Origin: a virus
DNA length: 28,032 nt
Direction: 5' to 3' (one strand)
IMG/VR virus record: IMGVR_UViG_3300009079_000092
Coordinates: 1 to 28,032 of that record
In this document: positions 13,613 to 21,518 of the stretch, piece after piece
How the letters are laid out: every line of letters begins with the position of its first letter
Position numbering within the stretch: position 1 is the first letter of the stretch
The notes under the pieces: generated by a model
Told to the model about the DNA's origin: nothing
The model's input: the letters and a program-made list of their open reading frames with translations, nothing else
Databases searched by the model: none
Program-made: the position numbers and the translations under genes

Positions 13613-14650
13613 CTAGTATATAAACCAATCTGTTCCATCGCTTATAATATTAATTGATTGATAATTTGATGTGATAGAAAAATCACTAGCAACACCATCT
13701 ATATTCTCAACACCATTTCTGACTATATTTATTGGATTGTTATCAACGTCGCCAGTGATATCCTTTATAACACAATAGAAATCAGTGCTTGGTGCTGGTA
13801 GCTGAATATCTAAACCAGCCGTTATTGGATAAAGTTTTTTATTCTGTGCTGTAAAGTTAACAGACTGTGAAACATCAACAGATAAGTTATTGGTAGATAA
13901 AATATTAGAAATTTTTATTTTCTTTTTATTAAGTGAGTCTTCTGAGTCTTCCAGTAATAAAATATCATCTTCAACTGGTAATAATTTTTCTGTAAATGTA
14001 TTTATATCCCCAGCTGATCTTTTTAATTGTGAGTCATCAGTTACATTTGTTAAGCCAACATCTGATTTAGTTATCGTAACAATTCCAGTTTGACCATTTA
14101 CACTATTCACATCTGATGGTGAAATTTCAACATAAATTGAACCTGACCACCTGTAAGTTTTTCCGGTGTCTATTGCCACATATATTTTACCAGTTTCGCC
14201 AGTTACGGGAAAGCTTGCAAGGTCTGCATATTCTTCAACATCATCAACATAAGACGGAAGATTGATAGCTGGAACTTTTGAATCACCGCCAAGAGGTGCT
14301 ATTCCATTTGCAGCACCAACACTATCTTCTATTGCTTGTATATCTGTTGTATTTGTTCCGATGTTAGTTGTGTTTGTAGATATATTAGTTTCGTTTGCTC
14401 CAATTCTAGTTTCATGATCTATTAATTGTAATTCATTATCGCTAATTCTAGTTTCATGATCAGCAAGTTCTATATCGTTGCTGTTAACATCTGTTCTTAG
14501 TGTGTTTAAAAATAATTGTATGTTTTCTATGTGAGCAGAACTATTTTCTCTTAGACTAAATTTTCCAACAGTCGCATCATCAATTGTTTTATCTAGCCAT
14601 GTTGCATTCGCAATTGAAGAACTTAATTTACTCTTAAATAATACTGGAAT
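13613..14650 (-). CDS. Tail fibre protein, read from an AUU start
   Basis: The frame of a 188-residue reading (GTG at 14179) continues upstream without a stop to 14654. The region before the GTG reads as typical tail-fibre sequence: PVLFKSKLSSSIANATWLDK, a run of heptads (DHETRIS, DHETRIG, ANETNIS, TNTTNIG, TNTTDIQ) and then ANGIAPLGGDSKVPAINLP. No ATG, GTG or TTG occurs in these 157 codons. An AGGTGGTGA ribosome-binding site lies six bases (from AGGTGG) before an ATT at 14650-14648, thirteen bases after the stop of the upstream gene, so AUU is the probable start, giving 345 residues. The heptads predict a trimeric coiled-coil shaft; the C-terminal half is beta-rich. A frameshift from the upstream gene is excluded by the in-frame TGA at 14656-14654. 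A sequencing error is the alternative. Confidence 0.75.
   Translation of the reverse strand: MPVLFKSKLSSSIANATWLDKTIDDATVGKFSLRENSSAHIENIQLFLNTLRTDVNSNDIELADHETRISDNELQLIDHETRIGANETNISTNTTNIGTNTTDIQAIEDSVGAANGIAPLGGDSKVPAINLPSYVDDVEEYADLASFPVTGETGKIYVAIDTGKTYRWSGSIYVEISPSDVNSVNGQTGIVTITKSDVGLTNVTDDSQLKRSAGDINTFTEKLLPVEDDILLLEDSEDSLNKKKIKISNILSTNNLSVDVSQSVNFTAQNKKLYPITAGLDIQLPAPSTDFYCVIKDITGDVDNNPINIVRNGVENIDGVASDFSITSNYQSINIISDGTDWFIY
14402..14461. repeat. 18-base direct repeat in the fibre coiled coil
   Basis: AATTCTAGTTTCATGATC occurs at 14402-14419 and again at 14444-14461, 42 bases (14 codons, two heptads) apart. On the coding strand both copies encode D-H-E-T-R-I. The copies are in the same reading frame, so recombination between them would remove or add exactly two heptads of the fibre shaft without breaking the gene. 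Confidence 0.85.
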
Positions 14651-14663
14651 ATTTCACCACCTG

Positions 14664-15428
14664 TTAAAGTTTTCTAAATGTTATAGTTTTTGTTTCAAAG
14701 TAACCAGCCAATTTTCTTGAATATAACTCGTTCAATTTAAATCCAGTTCCCTTTGAATCACCATTAGTTTTTTCTAGTAAAGCAGACTCAAATATGTTCG
14801 GGCTTTCTAAATCTGCAACAAACTCAATTGGATTCTTATTAATAGCGTAATTTAAAAATTGTCTCAAGTCACTAACGCCATTAATATTTTCTTTAATAAC
14901 ACCTTGCGGAATTATATCTGTCGCTAGAGTGATGTTGCATTCCATAAACTCGTTTTTACCAAATGAAACAATCTCAACAACCCCACTAGCTGATTGATTA
15001 ACCGATGCTTGAGCTGTTTTAACATTGTCTTCAAATGCAACGTAATTTTGAAGTAAAAATTGAGGTTCATAAAAGAAACCGCTAGCAATATCAGCTTCAT
15101 AGGTGTTTGATCCGGTTTTATCTTGAGTAAAGCCGATTATCCCATACGCTGAAATAGAGGCTTGCGTTCCACTTGTTACTAATAATGAAAAATTAGACGC
15201 AGCGGAAACAGTTATTTTCCTAGTCGACCTATCAATAGTGCCGCTATATTCTTGAGTTCCACCAGAGTTAAAAGCCTCTAAAACTTTGTCTAAAAAATCG
15301 TTTAATGTATATGAACCAATTTCAATTTGCTCCGATACTTCACCAGCACCATCGTCAAAATTAATAAATTCATTGCTAGATGATATTTCGTGACCATAAG
15401 TAAATCCTGAGTAAGTTGTTATTGACAT
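14664..15428 (-). CDS. Distal tail protein (Dit)-like candidate
   Basis: 254 residues, beta-rich. A DFLDKVLEAFNSGG helix is followed by strands (YSGTIDRSTRKITVSAASNF), and the C-terminus ends in a short basic strand (ETKTITFRKL). The gene directly follows the tape measure, the place of the distal tail or first tail-tip protein in siphoviruses. No Dit signature can be named exactly, so this rests on position, size and fold style. It ends 13 bases before the AUU start of the fibre. Confidence 0.5.
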   Translation of the reverse strand: MSITTYSGFTYGHEISSSNEFINFDDGAGEVSEQIEIGSYTLNDFLDKVLEAFNSGGTQEYSGTIDRSTRKITVSAASNFSLLVTSGTQASISAYGIIGFTQDKTGSNTYEADIASGFFYEPQFLLQNYVAFEDNVKTAQASVNQSASGVVEIVSFGKNEFMECNITLATDIIPQGVIKENINGVSDLRQFLNYAINKNPIEFVADLESPNIFESALLEKTNGDSKGTGFKLNELYSRKLAGYFETKTITFRKL

Positions 15429-15436
15429 TTTTTCCT

Positions 15437-17704
15437 TTAAGCAAATCTGGCATCTGTTAAAGTGACGCCTTGTTTACCAAATGATTCGTTGAGTGTTTCT
15501 GTTATAAATGTTCCTAACTCTTCTTGTTGAACCAAAGAGCCTTGAACAACTATTTCAACATTTGTTTTCGGTTCTTCTCTTTCTAGGTCTGCTTGATCTA
15601 AAACGCCATTATCAAATAAATCATTTTGACCACCGCCGCCACCAGCACCGCCACCGCCAGTTGAAGCATTCGCACCACCACCGCCACCAGAAGAACCCAA
15701 TGCACCGGCTAAAACTTTTAAAGCTGAACCACCGGCAATTGTTGCCCAACCACTAGCACCCTTTGTATCTGCAACTTCTGCAACACCGACTTTAATATAG
15801 TAATCACCAAAGGCACTTGCAGCTTCACCAGCCGTTGCCTTTGCACTGTCAACAAAAGCTTGATTTACATTTTCACCCTTTGCTAAAGCATTTCCAATTG
15901 ATTTCATTGCGCGACCATAACCATTGATCGCTAAATTGTTTAAAGCCTTTCCTAGTGCGACTGTAGAAGATTTTGTATTTTTTGCCGCATCTAAAAACGC
16001 ATCAGAAATAGAACCACTTGCCTCTATAGACTTAGCAACCTTCTCTCTTTCTAATTCATTTAATTTTTCATCTGTCTGCGCCCTTATTTGAACCAATGCC
16101 ATTGCATAGTCTGATTCTGTTATCAATCTCTTTTCATTTAACTCATTTAATTTTGCTATTTTTGCGTCTTCCGCTGCAACTAGTGTTCCAATTGATTTTA
16201 CACCCAGTGCTGCGAGTGCTGAAAACAAAGTAACTCTTTCGGCTAGTATTGTTTTATCGGCTGTTTTTTCGTTTTCTACTCTGGCATCATTTGAACCTTT
16301 CTCTAGTTCCCTTACCTCTACAATATCTTTTCTTAAATCTATTCTTCTTTCTTTTAATTCTACTAGGTCACGACTTAGTGCTTGAACTCTTTTCCCACTT
16401 GCTGATATGCCACCAAATAAAGTCTTCTGTGGAAAACCTTTTGCAGTTGCCAAACTTGCTTCGACGGCTTTTATATCTTTATTTACTGTTTTTAAACTCG
16501 CAGATAAATTATCCACCAGTGATGGTTTTTTATTTTCAAAGAAAGAATTAAAACCCTTTCCAATAAATTTTAAGCCGTCAGCAAATGTAGTTAATGCTGG
16601 ATTAACAACTCTTAAAAGATTTAAACCTAGAGATGAAAACTCACTAGAAACTCTGTCTAATTTAAAGTCTAGGTTTTTTGATATTTCTGAAAATGCTGTT
16701 GCAGTTGCGCCACTAGAGTTTTTTGTTTCACCCAGTATTCTGTCTAGTTCTTTAAAGTTACCACCAGCAACCTGTAAGATTGGCGTCAATGCTCTGACGT
16801 TTCCAAATAGTTTACCAAGAGCAACTTCTGACCCACCAGTTTTCTTTATAAGGTCTTGTAAAAAACCGCCCAACTTTTTAGATTTTAATCCGGCTGTGCT
16901 AAAATCTATTCCTAATCTTTTAGCCTCGTCAGAAGCTTCTTTAGATGGTTTTATCAAACTAGTTAATACTTGTCTCAATCCAGTTACGGCAACATCAGTT
17001 GCAAGACCGTTTTTAGTTGTGAATGCTAAGAACCCTGCAAGCTCGCTAAAACCTAAACCGGCTGCTGATGCAACAGAAGTTACGTTCCCAAGAAAACTTG
17101 CTAACTCACCAAATGTTGTTTGACCTTCTCGTACCGCTACAAATAAAGCATCTGATGCTTCTTTGGCTGTTAATCCACTTCTTGCATAAGCATTAACCGA
17201 TGAAACTAAAACCTTTGCAGAGGAATCTATATCAACTAAACCTGCAACCGCCGCCGTATTGGCAATGGCTAAAGTTTTTAATTGTTTAGATGTACCCTTA
17301 ACACCAGCTGAAACAATATTGTAAAATGCTCTTGCTTGTGATTGTTGGTCTGAACCAAATACAGCGGAAAACTTTATTAAACTTCGTGTAGATTGTTCTG
17401 TTAGTTTTTGGTTTTTTGGTAGTATAGAATTTATTTCAGATACACCACGAGAAAAACCTCTAAGATTATCAAAAGATGCACCTAGCAAATCCATTGCCTT
17501 TCTTAAACCAACGGCTGCAACTGTAACACCAATGAAACCCTTGATAGCCTTTGATGCTGCACCTTTCACGCTTGTAGAAAATGATCGCCCAAAGCCTTCA
17601 CCAGATTTCTTTCCAGCCTTTTCAGCTTTCTTTTCAACTTCTGTAAATGCTTTTTTGGTGTCTGCCTTGGTTAAGACAATTTCAATTTCTAACTTTTCGC
17701 TCAT
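15437..17704 (-). CDS. Tail tape measure protein
   Basis: 755 residues. The region at about 60-400 shows the TP901-type tape-measure core: FSAVFGSDQQSQARAFYNIV, ALFVAVREGQTTFGELASFL, ATDVAVTGLRQVLTSLIKPS and FGNVRALTPILQVAGG. Long helical and coiled-coil stretches follow (KSIEASG, NELEREKVAK), and a Gly-rich linker (about residues 670-700) leads to the C-terminus. It sets the length of the tail: at about 1.5 angstroms per residue the tail would be about 110 nm. The ATG overlaps the stop of the chaperone frameshift product (ATGA). No lysozyme or peptidase domain is seen in it. Confidence 0.93.
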   Translation of the reverse strand: MSEKLEIEIVLTKADTKKAFTEVEKKAEKAGKKSGEGFGRSFSTSVKGAASKAIKGFIGVTVAAVGLRKAMDLLGASFDNLRGFSRGVSEINSILPKNQKLTEQSTRSLIKFSAVFGSDQQSQARAFYNIVSAGVKGTSKQLKTLAIANTAAVAGLVDIDSSAKVLVSSVNAYARSGLTAKEASDALFVAVREGQTTFGELASFLGNVTSVASAAGLGFSELAGFLAFTTKNGLATDVAVTGLRQVLTSLIKPSKEASDEAKRLGIDFSTAGLKSKKLGGFLQDLIKKTGGSEVALGKLFGNVRALTPILQVAGGNFKELDRILGETKNSSGATATAFSEISKNLDFKLDRVSSEFSSLGLNLLRVVNPALTTFADGLKFIGKGFNSFFENKKPSLVDNLSASLKTVNKDIKAVEASLATAKGFPQKTLFGGISASGKRVQALSRDLVELKERRIDLRKDIVEVRELEKGSNDARVENEKTADKTILAERVTLFSALAALGVKSIGTLVAAEDAKIAKLNELNEKRLITESDYAMALVQIRAQTDEKLNELEREKVAKSIEASGSISDAFLDAAKNTKSSTVALGKALNNLAINGYGRAMKSIGNALAKGENVNQAFVDSAKATAGEAASAFGDYYIKVGVAEVADTKGASGWATIAGGSALKVLAGALGSSGGGGGANASTGGGGAGGGGGQNDLFDNGVLDQADLEREEPKTNVEIVVQGSLVQQEELGTFITETLNESFGKQGVTLTDARFA

Positions 17705-18281
17705 TTATTTTTCCCTACAAGGCTTGCGATATCTACAATGCCTTTTAAGTCTGATGACTTCACAGCCCGTTCTTTCATTGCATTTGGATAACCAACTTTA
17801 AATGTATTTCTATGAATTTTACTTCTATCTTCTGATTTTAATTTAGGGTAATCACCAACTGTAAAATCCCTTAACATTTTTCTTGCTTCAATCTTTTGCA
17901 TACCAAGATAAAGCGTTTCAAATTCATCAGAACATATTTCATAAATTTCACTTAGCTTATAGCCATAAAAGTGTGCAAGCTCGCAAGCTTCAATCTCGTA
18001 TGACTTTAATTCTTTTTTATATCGATCACCGTATTGATAACTTCAATCTGATGATTCTCTTCCATGCTATCAAAAGTTTTTTCTGGAAAACCCAATGAGC
18101 TTAGAAATTTTTTTGTAATTCTATAATCTTCGTCGTAGTCGTAAGCTTCACCGTCTTTTGCTTTGTCTGCAATTTCGCCTAAATCTACTAACCATTTTTT
18201 CTTTTCTAATCCAGTTGGTTTTCTGAATACTATTTGTTCACCGTAAACATTAATCTTATACTCTGTTCTTTTAAATTCCAT
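17701..18281 (-). CDS. Tail assembly chaperone, -1 frameshift fusion product (gpGT-like)
   Basis: A -1 shift at the A AAA AAG site joins the 91-codon first frame to a second frame: bases 18281-18012, then 18012-17701, giving 193 residues (90 from the first frame, 103 from the second). The second frame is open across the whole gap: after the slip it reads K-E-L-K-S-Y-E-I-E-A-C-E-L-A-H-F and continues into M-Q-K-I-E-A-R-K at 17901, which looks like a separate 66-residue gene but has no ribosome-binding site of its own. This matches lambda gpG/gpGT, where the fusion recruits tail tube and tape measure. It ends on ATGA with the tape-measure start. Confidence 0.88.
18006..18281 (-). CDS. Tail assembly chaperone, unshifted product (gpG-like)
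   Basis: 91 residues, charged and helical in the second half (DEDYRITKKFLSSLGF), with an N-terminal beta part (YKINVYGEQIVFRKP) and the 'lekkkWl..l.eia.ka' style of gpG-type chaperones. It stops at TAA only two codons after the A AAA AAG slippery site. As in lambda, most ribosomes would end here, and a minority would shift to make the longer GT-like form. It lies between the major tail protein and the tape measure, the expected place. Confidence 0.85.
   Translation of the reverse strand: MEFKRTEYKINVYGEQIVFRKPTGLEKKKWLVDLGEIADKAKDGEAYDYDEDYRITKKFLSSLGFPEKTFDSMEENHQIEVINTVIDIKKN
18012..18018 (-). promoter_or_regulatory. -1 ribosomal frameshift slippery site A AAA AAG
   Basis: On the minus strand the zero frame reads GAT ATA AAA AAG AAT TAA, so the heptamer is in the exact X-XXY-YYZ phase, the same as the dnaX site of E. 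coli. The zero-frame stop follows six bases later. A small hairpin (AAGCT with AGCTT, loop TGCG, 17990-17977) lies about 21 bases downstream and may or may not stimulate the shift. Confidence 0.9.
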
Positions 18282-18301
18282 TATCCACTCCCATAGAAAT
18301 A

Positions 18302-18319
18302 GGGAAGCCGAAGCCCCCC
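18302..18319 (-). terminator. C(UUCG)G hairpin after the tail tube gene
   Basis: On the minus strand GGGGGGC-TTCG-GCTTCCC folds into a seven-pair stem, two of the pairs G-T, closed by the very stable C(UUCG)G tetraloop. It is followed by TATTTCTATGG, a weak T-run. It lies between the major tail protein and the first chaperone. It probably attenuates transcription or protects the 3' end of the abundant tail-tube transcript, giving less chaperone and tape measure, rather than fully terminating. Confidence 0.65.
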
Positions 18320-18337
18320 GTTATTTAATTTTTAATA

Positions 18338-19234
18338 CTAGAATAAACTATGATCACCTCTTGTGAAAAGATCAATTGTTGATGGCTTAGTAGAATCTTT
18401 AAGAGCTACGAAGCTGAACTCAGCTGCTTGAACTTCTGAACCTGAATAAGAAATTGAATTCATATTTGGTGCAGTTTTCCACATTGTTACATCAGCACTT
18501 CTGTCTGAAAGTGGTAATCTTACTGGGTGACCAGATAATTGAGCTGCAAAGCTAAATGAACTGTTATAAAGCTTAGAAGTACCATATCCAACTGATGCAC
18601 CTTCTGTTGCCCCATAACCTTCACCGATTAATGCTTCCCATCTTTCAGTATTCATTTCAAGTAAAGTTAAATCAATATTCACTGATGCACCTTTAATGAT
18701 TTGATCTAAAATAATTTCACCTGTTGAATCCGATTTAATATCTTCAAGTTCTTGTGCTGTGTTAATTGTTCCACCACCCTGAGCAATCGCCCCTAGTAAG
18801 CCACCGAATCCAATTCTGTTTACTACTCCAGAGATTGAACCAGCATTAGAATAATCTTCAACACTTATTTCACCTAAAAACTTATTTTCAACTTCTGCAA
18901 CCGCACCGCTAGCTTCTGAACTAAATTCTGGTAAAGAATCTATGGCAGCACTAACTAGACCAGAAATAATTGAAGCCGAATCGCCGCTAGTATAAACAAC
19001 TTGTACACCTGTTTTTCCAGCAACCATTGGGTCAACACCAGTTCCAGCATCTAACCAAACGTAATATTGTTTTTCCGAATAACTTTCATCAATACCGTTT
19101 AAATCAAAATATAAATCTTCTTGATCTCCAGCCGTATCGTCTTGAAGAGTGATAGATCTACATTGTCTAGCCCCAAAGTACCATGACATTGCTTCTAAAA
19201 CCTGTTCTGTTTTTTTTGTTGTTGTACAACCCAT
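18338..19234 (-). CDS. Major tail (tube) protein
   Basis: 298 residues, beta-rich, with many Gly, Ser and Ala residues and no helix-rich parts. It lies directly between the tail terminator and the chaperone pair, the fixed position of the tail tube gene. Segments such as GFGGLLGAIAQGGGTINTAQELEDIKSD and NSISYSGSEVQAAEFSFVALKDS resemble tube-forming beta-sandwich proteins. The N-terminus is unusual, with cysteine at position 3 (M-G-C-T-T-T-K-K). A strong hairpin follows the gene. The identification rests on gene order, size and fold style. Confidence 0.75.
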   Translation of the reverse strand: MGCTTTKKTEQVLEAMSWYFGARQCRSITLQDDTAGDQEDLYFDLNGIDESYSEKQYYVWLDAGTGVDPMVAGKTGVQVVYTSGDSASIISGLVSAAIDSLPEFSSEASGAVAEVENKFLGEISVEDYSNAGSISGVVNRIGFGGLLGAIAQGGGTINTAQELEDIKSDSTGEIILDQIIKGASVNIDLTLLEMNTERWEALIGEGYGATEGASVGYGTSKLYNSSFSFAAQLSGHPVRLPLSDRSADVTMWKTAPNMNSISYSGSEVQAAEFSFVALKDSTKPSTIDLFTRGDHSLF

Positions 19235-19257
19235 TTTATTATCCTTTGAAAAGTTTA

Positions 19258-19680
19258 TTATTCTTTGTGTTCGTAAGTTACAGTTATTGTAAATTGTATA
19301 GAGAATTTAAACATATTGTCATTATTATTTATTGTTTCGACTACAATACCCGATGAAGTTACATTTTTAATGTAATCCATTTGCAAAATATTCTTTTTAT
19401 ATAATGCATTGGCTTGAATGTTTATAGCTTCACAGTAAGCATCATCGTAATCATCCACAGGATCGCTGTCACCGGCTTTGTAAATACTAAGCACAACTGT
19501 AATGTCGCTTTCTATAGTCGTGTCTATAAGGTCGCTAGACGTGTTCTGAATGCCAATAAAGAATGAGTCTTCAAGCACTGTGTCTGACATTTCATCCGTA
19601 ACGGGATTGCTTATAACTCTGAGATCTCTGTTTTCAGACTTAACAACACCTTTCAAATATGTTCTTATTTCATTAATCAT
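19258..19680 (-). CDS. Tail terminator-like protein (gpU-like)
   Basis: 140 residues, the usual size of tail terminators. The pattern begins 'INEIRTYLKGVVKS', then strands (ESDITVVLSIYKAGD), a helix (YCEAINIQANALYKKN), then 'SSGIVVETINNNDNMFKFSIQFTITVTYE'. This alternation and the closing strand pair are characteristic of lambda U/HK97 terminators, whose hexamer caps the tube. It sits between the connector and the tail tube gene as expected. It overlaps the connector gene by four bases (ATGA). Confidence 0.7.
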   Translation of the reverse strand: MINEIRTYLKGVVKSENRDLRVISNPVTDEMSDTVLEDSFFIGIQNTSSDLIDTTIESDITVVLSIYKAGDSDPVDDYDDAYCEAINIQANALYKKNILQMDYIKNVTSSGIVVETINNNDNMFKFSIQFTITVTYEHKE

Positions 19681-20399
19681 CTTCTATATAACCTAGTCGT
19701 GCGAATATCATAAGGTGTAATATCTAGTTCACCATCACCATTTTGGTCTAACCTTAGTGCTGATCGAGTTCTTGCGCTGTTTCTTAGTGCTGTATAATCC
19801 AATTTCTTTTCTTGAAAAATATCGCCCGTTGATACTTGAAAAGACTCAAATATAATTAACAATGTTTCAAAGCTTGACCATTGTCTAAATTGATCTTTAA
19901 ATTCTGGGTCAGTCACAGTTGATAAATCCAACTTACCATATCTTGAATTATCGTCTTTCCATATTCTCTGCTCGTCTAAATATGCAATTATTCTTTCTTG
20001 CGCTTTCCTGTGAGCATATATAAAAGAATTTTTTCCCTTTGGTAAGTATCTCATTATTTTTGGTTCAAATGGAAGAATATCATTGTCATTACTTAGCAGT
20101 GCGTCGATTTCTTCCGTTAATACATTGATTCCAGAAGAATAAATTTTTGTTTTATCGCCACTTACAGCAACAATTCTTACAGAAGCATCTTTAAAACCAT
20201 CAGACTCGTAAGCCCAATCTAAAAACCATTTTTCATTATCACCACCATTAAAAACAGACATAAAAGTTATATTGTCTGGTGAGATTAAAACATCTGTAAT
20301 TTCTTCATCGTCAGTAACAAAAGATAAGCTAGCATCTAGTCTAGTTTTCTCTTCAACTTGCAGAACTCTTTCAATTGATAAGCTTGGAAATAAAGCCAT
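19677..20399 (-). CDS. Head-tail connector / neck protein with a calcium-loop-like motif
   Basis: 240 residues. N-terminal half beta-rich (LDASLSFVTDDEEITDVLISPDN), C-terminal half helical (YAHRKAQERIIAYLDEQRIW, SFETLLIIFESFQVSTGD). The C-terminal half resembles head-to-tail adaptor proteins, which have a helical bundle. Near the end, D218-Q-N-G-D-G-E-L-D226 matches the EF-hand/dockerin loop D-x-N-x-D-G-x-x-D. Calcium may help the neck assemble, but this single loop could be a coincidence. It starts with TAATG on the upstream gene and ends in ATGA on the terminator gene. Confidence 0.6.
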   Translation of the reverse strand: MALFPSLSIERVLQVEEKTRLDASLSFVTDDEEITDVLISPDNITFMSVFNGGDNEKWFLDWAYESDGFKDASVRIVAVSGDKTKIYSSGINVLTEEIDALLSNDNDILPFEPKIMRYLPKGKNSFIYAHRKAQERIIAYLDEQRIWKDDNSRYGKLDLSTVTDPEFKDQFRQWSSFETLLIIFESFQVSTGDIFQEKKLDYTALRNSARTRSALRLDQNGDGELDITPYDIRTTRLYRR

Positions 20400-20875
20400 T
20401 AATCACCATCCAGTATATTTTTAATATCGTTCAAGCCTATATAATCTAAAGACTTGCTTAAGTCATAACCTAAATTATCTCTTAATATCATCCCAGCCAA
20501 TTCAGAGCATATAAACCTATTATCTCTATTGTTACTTAACTCGACCTTAAAAGCAATTCCTAGAAGCTGTATAAATCCGTAAGGTTTTCCGAGTTGATGC
20601 CACAACCAAGTTGCAATTTCATAATATTTTTCATCTTCTACTTCTATTTCAAATTCATGGAATATTTTATTGTGTTCACTAAAAACATCATAAGCAACTG
20701 CATTAACATCACCATGAGAAGCTTGAAATACTTTAGCAAATGGCAACTTACTCTTGCTTGAAGCTTCCATTTTAATATATATATGAGAATACTCAGAATT
20801 TTCAAAACATCTTATTAACCTAGATGCAACTCTAAACTTTTTTGGTGTAGAAAATCCAATTGCTATTTTTCGCAT
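20399..20875 (-). CDS. Permuted NlpC/P60-like (YiiX-type) cysteine hydrolase
   Basis: 158 residues. The order of motifs is histidine first, E-Y-S-H31-I-Y-I, then cysteine, F-I-C123-S-E-L-A-G, typical of circularly permuted papain-fold enzymes of the NlpC/P60 or YiiX-LRAT type. A GKPYGF segment (about 96-101) lies before the cysteine. No signal peptide or membrane span. It sits between connector and head-fibre genes, so a virion-associated peptidoglycan hydrolase or a processing enzyme is plausible. The family covers peptidases, amidases and acyltransferases, so the substrate is unknown. Confidence 0.65.
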   Translation of the reverse strand: MRKIAIGFSTPKKFRVASRLIRCFENSEYSHIYIKMEASSKSKLPFAKVFQASHGDVNAVAYDVFSEHNKIFHEFEIEVEDEKYYEIATWLWHQLGKPYGFIQLLGIAFKVELSNNRDNRFICSELAGMILRDNLGYDLSKSLDYIGLNDIKNILDGD

Positions 20876-20876
20876 T

Positions 20877-21515
20877 TTACTCTTCGTGTATATAATAGTT
20901 AACCATTAACTCTAGCTCACTATCAGTGTTGTTTGTGTATTCAATAACTATTCTCATTGTTTGATATAAATCTGCTACATAAGGCAACATTTCTTTTGTA
21001 CCCGAAGACATTACATTCCAATCAAAGCCAAATTGATCTAATGTATAATCTGGTATACTTGAAAAAGTACCAGTGCTATTATCTAAAATTTTTAAGTTGC
21101 ATGTATCGCCACTATTGCCACTTAAAAGATTGATGCCATTAAACTTCACATGACCATATTCAATTGCATACTCACAAGATGTTGTTGCATTGGCTGGGCA
21201 AGTAAACTTTTTGCCCGATCCTCTAAAGTGGTAATCACCTTTACTTGCAAAAGCATTATTTATAATAGGTGTGCTAACTTCTACCTTTTGAACATGGCTT
21301 TCTTTTGGGTATGATTCGCCACTGTGACTAGAAATTATATTACTTAGAATGTCATTGCTTGCCTGTGACAATACAGATAAAAATATAATACTTACACTAT
21401 TTCCTTCAGTGTCTATTCTTTCAAGTGTTTCATTTATAGAGCTTTCATTGATTTCTGTTTCAAGTCTAGGTGTAAAAACCTTATTGTTTAATGTTTCTGT
21501 TATTAAGAATTGCAT
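20877..21515 (-). CDS. Structural protein, probable fibre or decoration protein
   Basis: 212 residues, mostly beta strands and Ser/Asn-rich turns, with cysteines in KKFTCPANATTSCEYAI and DTCNLKILDN that could form a disulphide. The ending strand 'LMVNYYIHEE' is typical of fibre domains. It belongs to a run of genes between capsid and connector that look like surface fibres. No family recognised. Confidence 0.5.
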   Translation of the reverse strand: MQFLITETLNNKVFTPRLETEINESSINETLERIDTEGNSVSIIFLSVLSQASNDILSNIISSHSGESYPKESHVQKVEVSTPIINNAFASKGDYHFRGSGKKFTCPANATTSCEYAIEYGHVKFNGINLLSGNSGDTCNLKILDNSTGTFSSIPDYTLDQFGFDWNVMSSGTKEMLPYVADLYQTMRIVIEYTNNTDSELELMVNYYIHEE

Positions 21516-21518
21516 TTA

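Noticed and set aside
14179-14666. Frameshift fusion between the distal tail protein and the fibre
   Set aside because: The upstream gene ends at 14664, and the fibre frame is blocked by TGA at 14656-14654, so there is no place for a shift.
16249-17123. Plus-strand open frames across the tape measure gene
   Set aside because: Opposite-strand shadows of a clearly coding gene; composition is biased (Leu/Phe or Pro/Ser) and no start signal is present.
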